In this document: positions 55,401 to 64,000 of the stretch, piece after piece
How the letters are laid out: each line of letters opens with the position of its first letter
How positions within the stretch are numbered: position 1 is the stretch's first letter
Assembly (NCBI GenBank): GCA_038496445.1
Contig: JALMLS010000228.1
Coordinates: 186,001 to 250,000 of the forward strand
Direction of reading: 5' to 3'
From: Trichosphaerium sp. ATCC 40318
Taxonomy: Eukaryota > Discosea > Flabellinia > Trichosidae
Length of the DNA: 64,000 nt
Translations under genes and position numbers: made by a program
The notes under the pieces: model-generated
Seen by the model: only the letters and a program-made list of their open reading frames with translations
Databases searched by the model: none
Told to the model about the DNA's origin: nothing

Positions 55401-58400
55401 AGCAAGTTGACGTAGAGTCCAACTTTTATTATCAGACTTGGCAACTTGTAGTAAAACCTTTTGTAAGTTCGAAACACGTGATAAAACGCTGAAATACTTC
55501 CCTAAAAGCGAACCAAATATTAGCCTTGTAACCTTGCGCGAGAAGCTCTAAAATAGGTATACCTTTCTCATACGTTGCCACTGCTATAAATACACGACAA
55601 CAATGTCGTAGAATGTCATCAGCGTCATAAGTATTAAGTACAAGGTTTGCTAATTTAGCGATTAAGCCATTTGATACGAGCATATCAACGACTCCCGGGA
55701 TAGCCAGAGCATTCGCAATTGCAAATACTAAGTACCCATTATACTCATTACGTAGGTTATCTCTTTCGTTAAGTTGTAACAAGTCATCAAACCGCTTGTA
55801 TACATCTTCTCTCTTAAACGCATCTGTGATTACATCAAGTCTTGATGTAATCGGAGTTTGATCGTTTGCACCAAGTAGGTTTCCAAAGAATAACGGAATT
55901 TCACGTATCACTTTATAAGGTGTATCTGTAGAACAGAACCAGTTGTAGAGTTTCTCAAATAAGCCACAATTAGTCATCTTTTTGACAGCCTTTTACATAA
56001 AAAAAAAAAGAGTTAGCTTTAGATATCAATTCAACGGTTTTCTTGCGTACCTCTGGAATAGCAGCAATATTGGATAGTATTCTAATAATATAGTGTTTAT
56101 AAGGAGTATCTTTCTCAACAAGTTTGTGCAAGAGGTCAAGTTGATTAGTATCCAACATATCACATGCATGTTTACTAACACATAAACTAGCCAACAACCT
56201 TGCAGCCATACCTTGCATATCCACAGATTCCGAATTCAACAACTTGAAGAAAGTATCCAAGCCAACTAAATAAATATATAAACAAACAAAATATAATAAA
56301 TACAAGGTCAACAATGAAGAACAAAGAACAAAACAAAAAGAAAAAAAATGTCGAGAAACAAAAGAGCAAAAAATAAAGAATAACTCAGTACCCGTATCAA
56401 CAACGATATAAACTGACTTTGGTTGATTATTTATATACTCCAGCATAGCAATACAACCACCAAGTTGTATTTGAAGAACACGAGAATTTAACATACAAGA
56501 TAAAACATCAAGTACGCCATCACTATTATCTGAACTTGCCATGAAAGATAAAACTTGAAGAATATTTGCTTGATTATCAGTTATCGTCTCTTCGCCCTAT
56601 TAAACAACGTTAAAAACTACTCCTACATAAATAAATAAAAATTCATACTCTAATATCATTAAGAGAGCTATGATTGGCTATAATATCTAAAAGACCTGAG
56701 CCACGAATAGCATCATGAGCATCTTCATATCCGGATAAGGTTTGTAATACTTGAAGAGCTAATTGCCGTAATGTTTGTATATAAGCTGTAGTATAACCTA
56801 ATAATCACGCACATCAGCATAAAAGCAACAAATAACGCTTTTTAAGCTCATTCCAAACTCTAAGTTTGAAGACCTAATTCAAAACCTATCCATACCATCT
56901 TTATAATCTGGGAGTTGTATAGCATTCTTGATCACCTTAAGAACACCACTCTCCGCTATCCGCTCAACATTAGAGTCGCATATAGAGCTATGAACCAAAG
57001 CCAAGCTTGGAAGATACAAGGACGTATCACGAGAACGTAATGCGGTAACAAGACACTCTAGAGTATCCTAATAATAAAAAATGACAACAAACTCACAATT
57101 GTGTAGTGTACCTTGTTTTTAGTTCCTTTCTTGTGTGGCTTCGGTTTGATTATCAAAGCCTTTACTTTAGACCTTAGTTTACGTGCAAGTCTTAGAAGCA
57201 AGATAGTAGCAAGCTTTCTAACAGTAGAATCACGATCAGAGCCCATACTATTTATTATAGTTTGGATTTGTTTTTGTTTTCTTGCTAATACTTGACGTCC
57301 TTGCTCTACATAACAAAGGGTTAAAATACTGATTCATAAACATTCCCTACGCTATATTATAACATACCATATTGAGCTATCTTAATACAAAACTGAAGAG
57401 CGACAATACTTTGATGACGGAACTGTGATGAAGCCTAAGAAAAAGTAGATTAAACGACTTGAAGTTATCAGCTTAAAAAACAGCCACTATGCGTTTCTGT
57501 AAGCCCATAGTATTCTTCGATTTTTATTTACCTTTCTTTTCTCTTCTCTGCCTCTTTCAGGGCGCTTGAGCAATTGAATGATTAAAAGCAAAGTATCCCT
57601 AAATAATGTTAATCACAACTTTTGTTCTTTGATCAGTTTTCATGTTACCTATCCTTAATCACCTTTGATCGGACAGACGCTACGATAAATATAAGGTACT
57701 GTATTGATAGATAATAAGGAGACAAATTAAAGCGACTGGTGAAGTCAAAGAACAGAGAAAATAAGGGTTTAAAACGAACTTGTTTTCTCAAATCTCCCGT
57801 ACCATCACCGAGCAAGTGTACTAAAGCAGCAGCCGCTGGTGCTGTGAAATTAATATCACCTGCCATCAGGCTCATAAGAGAGTCGTGTGCCTTATTAGAG
57901 ATGATATGACGAGCGTTCTGAGCTAGAAAAAGCAGAATTATGATCAAGCGTTGAGGAGATTTTTAGATTTACCGCTCATTTGTGCCAGAGATTCCAAAGA
58001 ATTGATTGCCAGTATTGTGACATATCCGTCATGATGTTCTAGAAGGCTACGCAGTAATTAGAATAAAACCGTTTGTAATGTAAGAATTTTTGGAATTCAT
58101 TTTACAGCCTCTTTAGTACCCCAGAGCTCCTTCCAAACCTGGTGTTGGCGCTTTTGGTGCGTTTTCGTTTGTAATTAAGATATTGTAGAGCTTTAACACT
58201 GCAACAACCTTTGGTTCCTTCCCACTCGCGTTTTCATGTGTTCTAGAGAGCTCTTCGGCGTACATGCGCGAGTGCAACTCACTGAGAATGTTATTGTTGA
58301 TGAGAGTCCTTTGTAGGCCTATACCATTATCTTAGACAATAATTGTTCCATTTTGACGAGTTAACAAATTTTCTTTTACAAATTGGTATTAATCGCGTAC

Positions 58401-58593
58401 CAGGGTCACTTTGTACGTCCTGAATTATTTGGTTGCGTCGTGTGAGACTATTAGAGTCAAGGGCAGCTAGGCACGATCTGGAAACGTTTATCAAGCTATG
58501 TTTCCCTACATGCTGTACTTTAGGTGGTACATAGCTCTGTGCAGCAGTAAATTTTTGCGCAATCGGCCTGTAGTGAGGAAACTGTGGGTTCAT
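52411..58593 (-). CDS. Armadillo-repeat protein with long acidic disordered tail
   Basis: The longest gene here. From ATG at 58593 (MNPQFPHYRPIAQKF) through about fifteen introns, armadillo-like helices fill the N-terminal two thirds: STVRKLATILLLRLARKL, VLDVLSCMLNSRVLQIQLGG, SVDMQGMAARLLASLCVSKH, FAIANALAIPGVVDMLVSNG, SWTLRQLATGAICAFITNTK. After a DVTPGEDWYIHQFGESVS-type segment comes an Arg/Ser linker, then over 700 residues of Glu/Pro/Ser/Thr-rich low-complexity sequence (54910-52411) with repeats such as SPEPVVEDSPEPVV. I do not recognise a named orthologue. A scaffold role is likely. The tail region reads almost uninterrupted over 1.5 kb (54445-52940). Confidence 0.7.
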
Positions 58594-58688
58594 GACGCCC
58601 CTAGCGATTCATCAACTTTGTATAACTTTAGCAATTACATTTCAATTTTCAACATTTTTCTTTCGCAATTTATCAAACTCGCTTCAAC

Positions 58689-59084
58689 ATGGACAAACAA
58701 CAACCTAAAGCAGAAAAACTCGAATTATTAGAAGAGGACGACGAGTTTGAGGAATTTAAACAAGGTACAAAACGGCTGACAAGTATTTACTAATTACGCT
58801 CTCTCTACGTTGTTGCGTTAGTATATAAGCGATATAACACCATTTAGACTGGGAAGAGGACGAGCAAGACGAAGAAGATAAAAACTTGTGGGAAGATGAC
58901 TGGGATGACGAGGTACACTAGCAGTAGTATTAATAAAAATTTTTAAACGAATGCATACAAAAACCTAACGTATCGCTACAGGATCTCGAAGATAACTTTT
59001 CCAAACAACTCAGGTACGCATATGCAATATTTAGACTATTTTTTAACGTAAATCAATAGAGCCGAGCTCGAAAAAAACAAATAA
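58689..59084 (+). CDS. SEM1: DSS1/SEM1, proteasome lid subunit
   Basis: Small acidic protein of the 26S proteasome lid, also part of TREX-2 and of BRCA2 complexes in animals. There are four exons: KLELLEEDDEFEEF with Gln, DWEEDEQDEEDKNLWEDDWD, DLEDNFSKQL, and RAELEKNK plus stop at 59084. Splice phases agree at each join. Both family hallmarks, LLEEDDEFEEF and WEDxWDD-FSxQLRAELEK, are intact; length about 65-70 aa is normal. It diverges from the armadillo gene, with 95 bp between start codons. Confidence 0.93.
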
Positions 59085-59124
59085 GTCCTAAAAACCACAA
59101 AGAATACGGACAAAAATGTACAAT

Positions 59125-60055
59125 TTATACAGTGATACTTGTTGAATACGCGTCAAGTTTGCTTTTGATCTCATAGATTACTTTCTCTTGACTCTTAACC
59201 TCCTTATCATTCCCACGTCTAAATTACGCGTAAATAAGACAACCAAAACTAAACAAAACAAAAAAGGATGACATCTACAAAAAATCCGCGGATCAGAGAT
59301 TGAGAACAATCGTTGCGTACCTGTAGTATCTAAACAAGGGCATGGGTTCGTTATCGCTCCTTAGGTTATGTTAGAACAAAAGATAAGGCACAATGCTCAA
59401 TCCAACAAGAAAGAGGTTGTTATATGTTGTAAACAGCTCGTACATAGTCAACGCCACTCTGATCCAGGTTTCGTGATGCATCTGTTTTTCTTGTTTGATT
59501 GCATTTTTGATGTCTTGTAAGGGTATTACTTTCGTTATACCTACGCCAGGAAGCAATATGGGCACTAAAAACCGCGTTAGAAATAAGTCGTTTGTTGGAA
59601 CGAGAATCAAAGATTCAACGTGGCATTTAGTTTACCTCTAAACAATTTAAAGACGCCTGGTCGTCTGTAATACGCGGTTGCTGTTTCCTGTAGGAATGTC
59701 AGATTTTTCTATGTGGTATTTTGGCACCTTGTGGAGATCAAAAGCCCATAGTTGGTCGACAAACGCGTCTGACGTTGTAAGAAAAAATGTAATAATGCCG
59801 TAGCCACTACCAATGAGAAACCAGATTTTATACGGTAAATAGTCCTTTTTATGCATTAGAGCGTATACAAACGCATTGAAAGTACCATTAGTGTTAAACA
59901 AAATATTGTAACGCTGATTACCCAACCTGTTGGCAGTAATAGTTTCTCTGGGCTAACTAACTACGCCACAATTAGGTAGAGAAGCATTTTAAACAGCTTA
60001 CCCATGGGCGATATCTGATGACCAATCTATCACGTTCACTGCTTACTATTTCCAT
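59125..60055 (-). CDS. Conserved-looking membrane protein, unknown family
   Basis: From ATG at 60055 (MEIVSSERDRLVIRYRPW) the exons give hydrophobic helices (IWFLIGSGYGIITFFLTTSD), AFVDQLWAFDLHK, TAYYRRPGVFKLFR, VPILLPGVGITKVIPLQDI, then HETWIRVALTMYELFTTYNN with LFLVGLS. A final cytosolic-looking tail follows (DNEPMPLFRYY, EVKSQEKVIYEIKSKLDAYS). Five or six exons with workable phases indicate a real gene of about 250 aa with two to four membrane segments. I do not recognise the family. Confidence 0.55.
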
Positions 60056-60127
60056 AGCTTGTTCGCCTTATAACATACGCAGTTAAATGAGAAGAGATTG
60101 TAAAACGCGCTTAAAGTAAACTACAAA

Positions 60128-60431
60128 ATGACTTATCGAGTAAACCGTAGTCGAGATGGTAGATTGACACTTGGTTGGCCGCGCAATTTCATGGGTACCT
60201 ACAAACAGGGCACGTGAATTTTAGTTTGGTTAACTTGTTGTACAAATCACATGTTTTTTTTTTGCAGAGCCTACGTTTAGAGTTTGTTTATTCTCCTCGT
60301 ATAGTGTTTCTTTCGTGCAACCTAGTGTTGGGAAACTTGAAGGTGAGTTTAAGAAGTGGACAAAGAACGGTTTGTTGTATGAAATTGGAGAATACAATAA
60401 TTTAAGACTTCTTTTTACAATCAATCTGTGA
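60128..60431 (+). CDS. Possible small MORN-type protein, two exons
   Basis: ATG at 60128 (MTYRVNRSRDGRLTLGWPRN), an intron from about 60195 (GTACCT) to the CAG at about 60267, then PTFRVCLFSSYSVSFVQPSV and GKLEGEFKKWTKNGLLYEIG. The last part matches the MORN_2 pattern seen in the remnant at 42574-43090. The phase is consistent. It may be a tiny gene or a fragment of a larger MORN gene. Confidence 0.35.
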
Positions 60432-60741
60432 TTTCTCACTGATTGTCACGTGCAACAAAAATAGCGAATTAGAAGTGCCAAGATTAAGAAAAGTCAGTCA
60501 CTGACGATTCAATAGAACCGAACGGTAGTTATTTATTGGAAGGTAGTGTTAGATATGCGTAACGTTCCAGTTACAAAGCCCACCACTGTTAGAAAGTTAA
60601 CTGCCGAAGAAATACAATACTACCGCAATTTATGAACAGCTATCGCAAGAAAGGAACGCCCGTAAATGATTATGTTGTTATGGCTGTATTGGGCTTACAT
60701 TGACGGCCACACAACAGAATAAACTTCTTTTTTATTTCTTC
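60432..60741. other. Spacer with an exon-like scrap
   Basis: Contains one short coding-like piece on the plus strand near 60555 (MRNVPVTKPTTVRKLTAEEI) ending in a stop after 18-20 codons. No splice continuation is found. Confidence 0.35.
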
Positions 60742-61001
60742 TTACATTCTCAACGTAGAACCTTCTTTTATGCCACAGTTGGATACATTCTGGTTATCAG
60801 CTAGAATCCGACCATTGAAGACTACAGAATGAGTATTTGCTTTGTATGGGGCTAAATACAAGTTTTAGGTAGGCATTTCAATATAACTCCCTCTGTCGTA
60901 CTTCCTTTGATGGCTTTTCCCTTGACAGCGAGTATAGTATCTGTTGGTGCTACAGTGACTTTAAAAGTTTCACCAACAGGTCCCTTGATTGTTATATTCA
61001 T
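60742..61001 (-). CDS. Ubiquitin-like mini-protein without a diglycine end
   Basis: Two exons give about 69 residues. ATG at 61001 reads MNITIKGPVGETFKVTVAPT, DTILAVKGKAIKG, then a 51-nt intron (GTACGA donor, TTTAG acceptor). Exon 2 reads TPYKANTHSVVFNGRILADN and QNVSNCGIKEGSTLRM before TAA. It aligns with the ubiquitin fold throughout (MQIFVK, VxPxDTIxxVKxKI, RLIFAGKxLxD, LxxYxIxxxSTL) but stops right after the last strand, so it lacks the RGG tail and cannot be conjugated in the usual way. Likely a free-standing ubiquitin-like protein; partner unknown. Confidence 0.7.
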
Positions 61002-61217
61002 GATGCAAGTTAAACAATAGTTGGTCAAATCTTACATCTTTGTAAATTCTAGACAAAACTTTTTTGCAATTTAGTTTCACGTTGCAAAGTTGCATCAAGG
61101 ACACTTGAACTAAGCAATTTAAAACATAAATATCCTATTATTCATAGCACATTTATCATTATGACACTATGCTGGGTTGAATGCTGTGTTTATGTACAAT
61201 TTTTTTTTTTTTGGTCC

Positions 61218-63291
61218 TTATGACTCTGCCTCAACTTTAGGTACAGCAGCTTCAGTGTCTTCCTTATCCTGTTGTTCTACTTCTTGTCGTATATCTTTCA
61301 ATAAAGCCTTGAGGTTCGCTCTAGTCTCTTTACCCATTCCAACCCTCATCAATCTTCCTTTCATTTGATTTGTAAGCCTTGGGAAAAAAAATAAGTTTTA
61401 AGTGAGAACAAACAAGTGACATTCAAACAACGTGCATTTTGGGATTGAATAATCTCATTATGCAAAGAGGGTGAGAAAAATACTTACTTGTTATCAAGCA
61501 TTCTATACATGTGAAGGCCCACGTTTTTCTTATGTGCATTTGTTTCATCAGCAAGGTCCAAGTATTCATCTATTAGTTGCCATGTATCTATCTTCTTTCC
61601 AGAGAAAAAAGCTGGGTTATGTAATAATGCATCTTTTGAAAGGTCAGTATCACACAAAACAAAAATAACAACAGCGCAAAGTGCTGTGGGGTAAAGAATA
61701 AGGTGCATCTTTGTTTCAAAGAAATTTAACAATACGATGGAATACTCACCTGCACTCATGATACCATCTACACCTGTTTCAGCTATACAACGCTCAATAT
61801 CACCAAATTCTTGTATGCCGCCATTTGCAATAACAGGAATTGTAAGTGCTTCCCTGATACAAACATTAAAAAACTGACATTCCAAAAAAAAAATGTTACT
61901 TTATGCGCTTTATTATTTTCCAATTAGCTGCACCAGTGTTCGCCCTAGATACAAGAAGTTACGAAAAGAATTTTCAGAGGGAGTAAGCAAATAGAGTACC
62001 TGACATTTTCTTTAGTACGGCCATGTACAGCCAAAAGCTACATGATTAAAGTCAGTGCAAATAGTACAATGTAAGAAATTTTTTTTTATACCTGAGCACC
62101 AGCCTCTTCAATGCCCTTTGCAAGTGCTATTGTATCATCATCATTTTTTAGAATACGTATTTTAGCAAAAACTGGTATTTTTAATCCATCTGCAAGTGTT
62201 TTAACTACAGTAACAATAAGCGAACCGAGTTTTAACAAAGAAGTAATTGCGAAAGTTCTCCATTGATTTTTAGCAAAATCACAAAACGAAGAGGCCATAG
62301 ACCAACTCGCTTGTATTCCAGAAATTGGGATATAGCTAATTAGCATACACCCACGAGACTTGGATTGTAGTTTTCAAATAGCAACGAGTGTTGATCCGGG
62401 TGGACGTCACTTCATTCACTTACTACCCCAAGCGCAAAGACATGAGTATTGTATTGAATTGTAGTATTTAAACAAGTGCATATTAACAAATAAAAAATTA
62501 TGGTACATAGAACATAGCAAAGCGAAAGACAATCAAGCAAATTCATTGAAACTGAACTGTTATTTTTTTCATAAATTTCGCAGATTTACTTGACTTGTAA
62601 AAAACACGTGCCTATATGAAAAACCTTTTCGGGTGTCTCTAGTAAGAAAGCACCATATCCACCTTTTCTTGCACATCGTTGTGGACAACCAAGGTTTATA
62701 TCTATAGCGTCACATTGATCTTCAATTATTCTCGCTGCATCCAGTAGTATTGACGCGTCTGTTCCATTAAATTGAGCTACGAGTGGTCTGTTTATCGAAA
62801 AATAGTGTAAGCCATGGAGCTAATTGCGTGTTAATAATTTTTGGGACCTGTCATCCGGAGAAGGGTCAAAATGCTTTTGTCTATATGTAGGATCCTTTCT
62901 GAAGTTAAAACTATGCGTTGGATAAGTTTCGGTGGAGAAATTGATGCAAAGTCTTTTTGAATGCGTACGCATGCATCATTGGCGTATATGTGAGCTCTGC
63001 ACCATATCTAAAAGCGTATTATATTTATTTACAGAAAGAATTGTGTTTTTCTTGTATAATTCTTCGAGCGTATAGTATGCGCGTCGTACCTCCTTGTAAG
63101 CAAACGGAATGCCAATTCGGACCCATCTACCTATAAAAAGCTGTAAAATCGCTAATATACGTCTGATTATTACCATAGGTGCCACCATTAGGCGAGGAGC
63201 TCCTAATTTTTCAAATGTAGCGTAAGCTGTTGTTTCTACAAGTACATTAGCGAAATGTACCAACAGGCACTCTTGTACTTTTTTGCTCCAT
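61218..63291 (-). CDS. DUS1: tRNA-dihydrouridine synthase 1
   Basis: FMN enzyme reducing uridine in tRNA (positions 16/17 in characterised DUS1 enzymes). From ATG at 63291 (MEQKSTRVPV) the exons give EKLGAPRLMVAPMV, AELTYTPMMHA, FRKDPTYRQKHFDPSPDDR, PLVAQFNGTDASILLDAARI, then DAIDINLGCPQRCARKGGYG with the catalytic Cys in NLGCPQ. Later exons read IPVFAKIRIL, LAVHGRTKEN, LTIPVIANGGIQEFGDIERC, GVDGIMSAG and LLHNPAFFSGKK. The C-terminal helix bundle ends in a Lys/Glu-rich tail (EAAVPKVEAES). Order and motifs match DUS1L. The first intron (63236-63260) is only 25 nt in one reading. Confidence 0.9.
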
Positions 63292-63663
63292 TGTTATAGA
63301 CTTGTAGGCGTGAGTTATCTTTCTCAACATTAAATTAAGTCATTGCACGAAAATACGTTTGTTGAATACATGTTGGACAAATTATTCTTTTGCATAATTA
63401 ATTCACTTGAGCATTCCAATAGTTGAAGATGTATGACTGGTTTATGGTTCCCTGTCGACATTACTAAAGGCTCAGCAACAAGTGATCAGTAAATCACTTT
63501 CTACCACATGGTACATGTTTTATTTTGACACGTGCTATACAAGTTGTACCAAATACTTAGTCATGGCAGGGATTGTCAGGAATGGTAGAACCTGATGACT
63601 ACAAACGTTTTTGGGTTCAGTTATGACTTTACTGTACTAATATCGTGGGTAACTTCTGTTCGG
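63292..63663. other. Spacer, no gene seen
   Basis: Between DUS1 and the RapZ-C-like gene. Nothing is recognised apart from a CACGTG at about 63530. Confidence 0.5.
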
Positions 63664-64000
63664 TTATTCGTTGTCCCATCCTAAATTTCGTGCTTGCTTT
63701 CTACTTCTTGCCTTTTTTCGTTTTGCATCTCTACAATTATGGCGATTCCTATTAAGGTCTCTGTGAGTTGGATCTGTGTACACAGTTACAGGAAGTTGTC
63801 CTAATTCATATCTCTCTTTAGCAAGCAGTTCAACATACGACACTAAATAACAAAAAAATTAGCTAAAAAATATGGTTCTTTGCAAGTCACGTGCCAGAAC
63901 GGTGTCTTCCTATTAGACAACCTATAGCAATAGTAGCAGAGATTGTATCTTCGCAATTATCAAGATCAATATCGTTTTCAAGGAAAGTTATGATGGAGTC
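63664..64000 (-). CDS. RapZ C-terminal-domain-like protein (5' end outside window)
   Basis: Two 3' exons. The first (64000 to about 63890) reads SIITFLENDIDLDNCEDTIS, ATIAIGCLIGRHRSG. The second (about 63840-63664) reads SYVELLAKERYELGQLPVTV, YTDPTHRDLNRNRHNCRDAK, then KRKKARSRKQARNLGWDNE and stop. The IAIGCxxGRHRS motif with a later V-x-HRD is the signature of the RapZ/YvcJ C-terminal domain, best known in bacteria; stand-alone eukaryotic versions occur. The C-terminus is strongly basic. Function is unknown. Confidence 0.55.

Noticed and set aside
59695-59740. A 19-nt intron in the membrane-protein gene
   Set aside because: A 41-nt intron using a later CTACAG acceptor keeps the same frame and is more typical.
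1-64000. CRISPR arrays, bacterial operons or IS elements
   Set aside because: No spaced direct repeats or transposase genes; introns throughout show nuclear eukaryotic DNA.

Overview
This is AT-rich, intron-dense nuclear DNA from a unicellular eukaryote. Almost every gene is cut by short spliceosomal introns, mostly about 40-100 nt, with GTACGT-, GTGCGT- or GTAAGT-like donors and TAG/CAG acceptors. Coding frames were rebuilt by joining exon frames by eye, so exon ends and some start codons are approximate. The gene set (major vault protein, RICTOR, a nuclear YTH m6A reader, ESCRT-II VPS36, PRL phosphatase, NMD3, SEC22, DSS1/SEM1, a cAMP-receptor-like 7TM protein, a Reeler-domain protein) is that of a complex free-living protist. 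I cannot assign the clade from sequence alone.

Layout. 1-13.7 kb is a dense housekeeping block: a SAP-MVP fusion (-), proteasome chaperone PSMG4 (-), RICTOR (-), a YTHDC1-like reader (+, divergent from RICTOR) and VPS36 (-). 13.9-21.4 kb is accessory: an intronless secreted repeat protein, an orphan ORF, an F-box/LRR gene, a small secreted-protein gene and a tRNA-derived SINE with a perfect target-site duplication. 21.5-26.6 kb is housekeeping again: ZC3H3-type zinc finger (-), PRL phosphatase (-) and NMD3 (+). One NMD3 intron holds a complete 5S rRNA gene.

27-43 kb is the most dynamic part. It holds a second small secreted-protein gene sharing promoter and signal-peptide exon with the first, a Reeler domain fused in one frame to an LPMO-like module through an internal signal peptide, several decayed genes, an inverted paralogue of the F-box/LRR gene, a 7TM receptor, an MRH-like secreted protein, and pseudogenes of PQQ-propeller and F-box/MORN families. 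43-64 kb returns to conserved genes: an ankyrin-repeat kinase, SEC22, an arylsulfatase, a long armadillo protein, DSS1, a membrane protein, a ubiquitin-like mini-protein, dihydrouridine synthase DUS1 and the end of a RapZ-C-like gene.

Themes. Ribosome and RNA biology recur (5S rRNA, NMD3, DUS1, YTHDC1, ZC3H3), as do the proteasome (PSMG4, DSS1) and membrane traffic or secretion (VPS36, SEC22, sulfatase, Reeler-LPMO). The accessory regions show duplication and decay of F-box/LRR genes and re-use of one promoter plus signal-peptide cassette. The palindrome CACGTG is strongly over-represented across the window.
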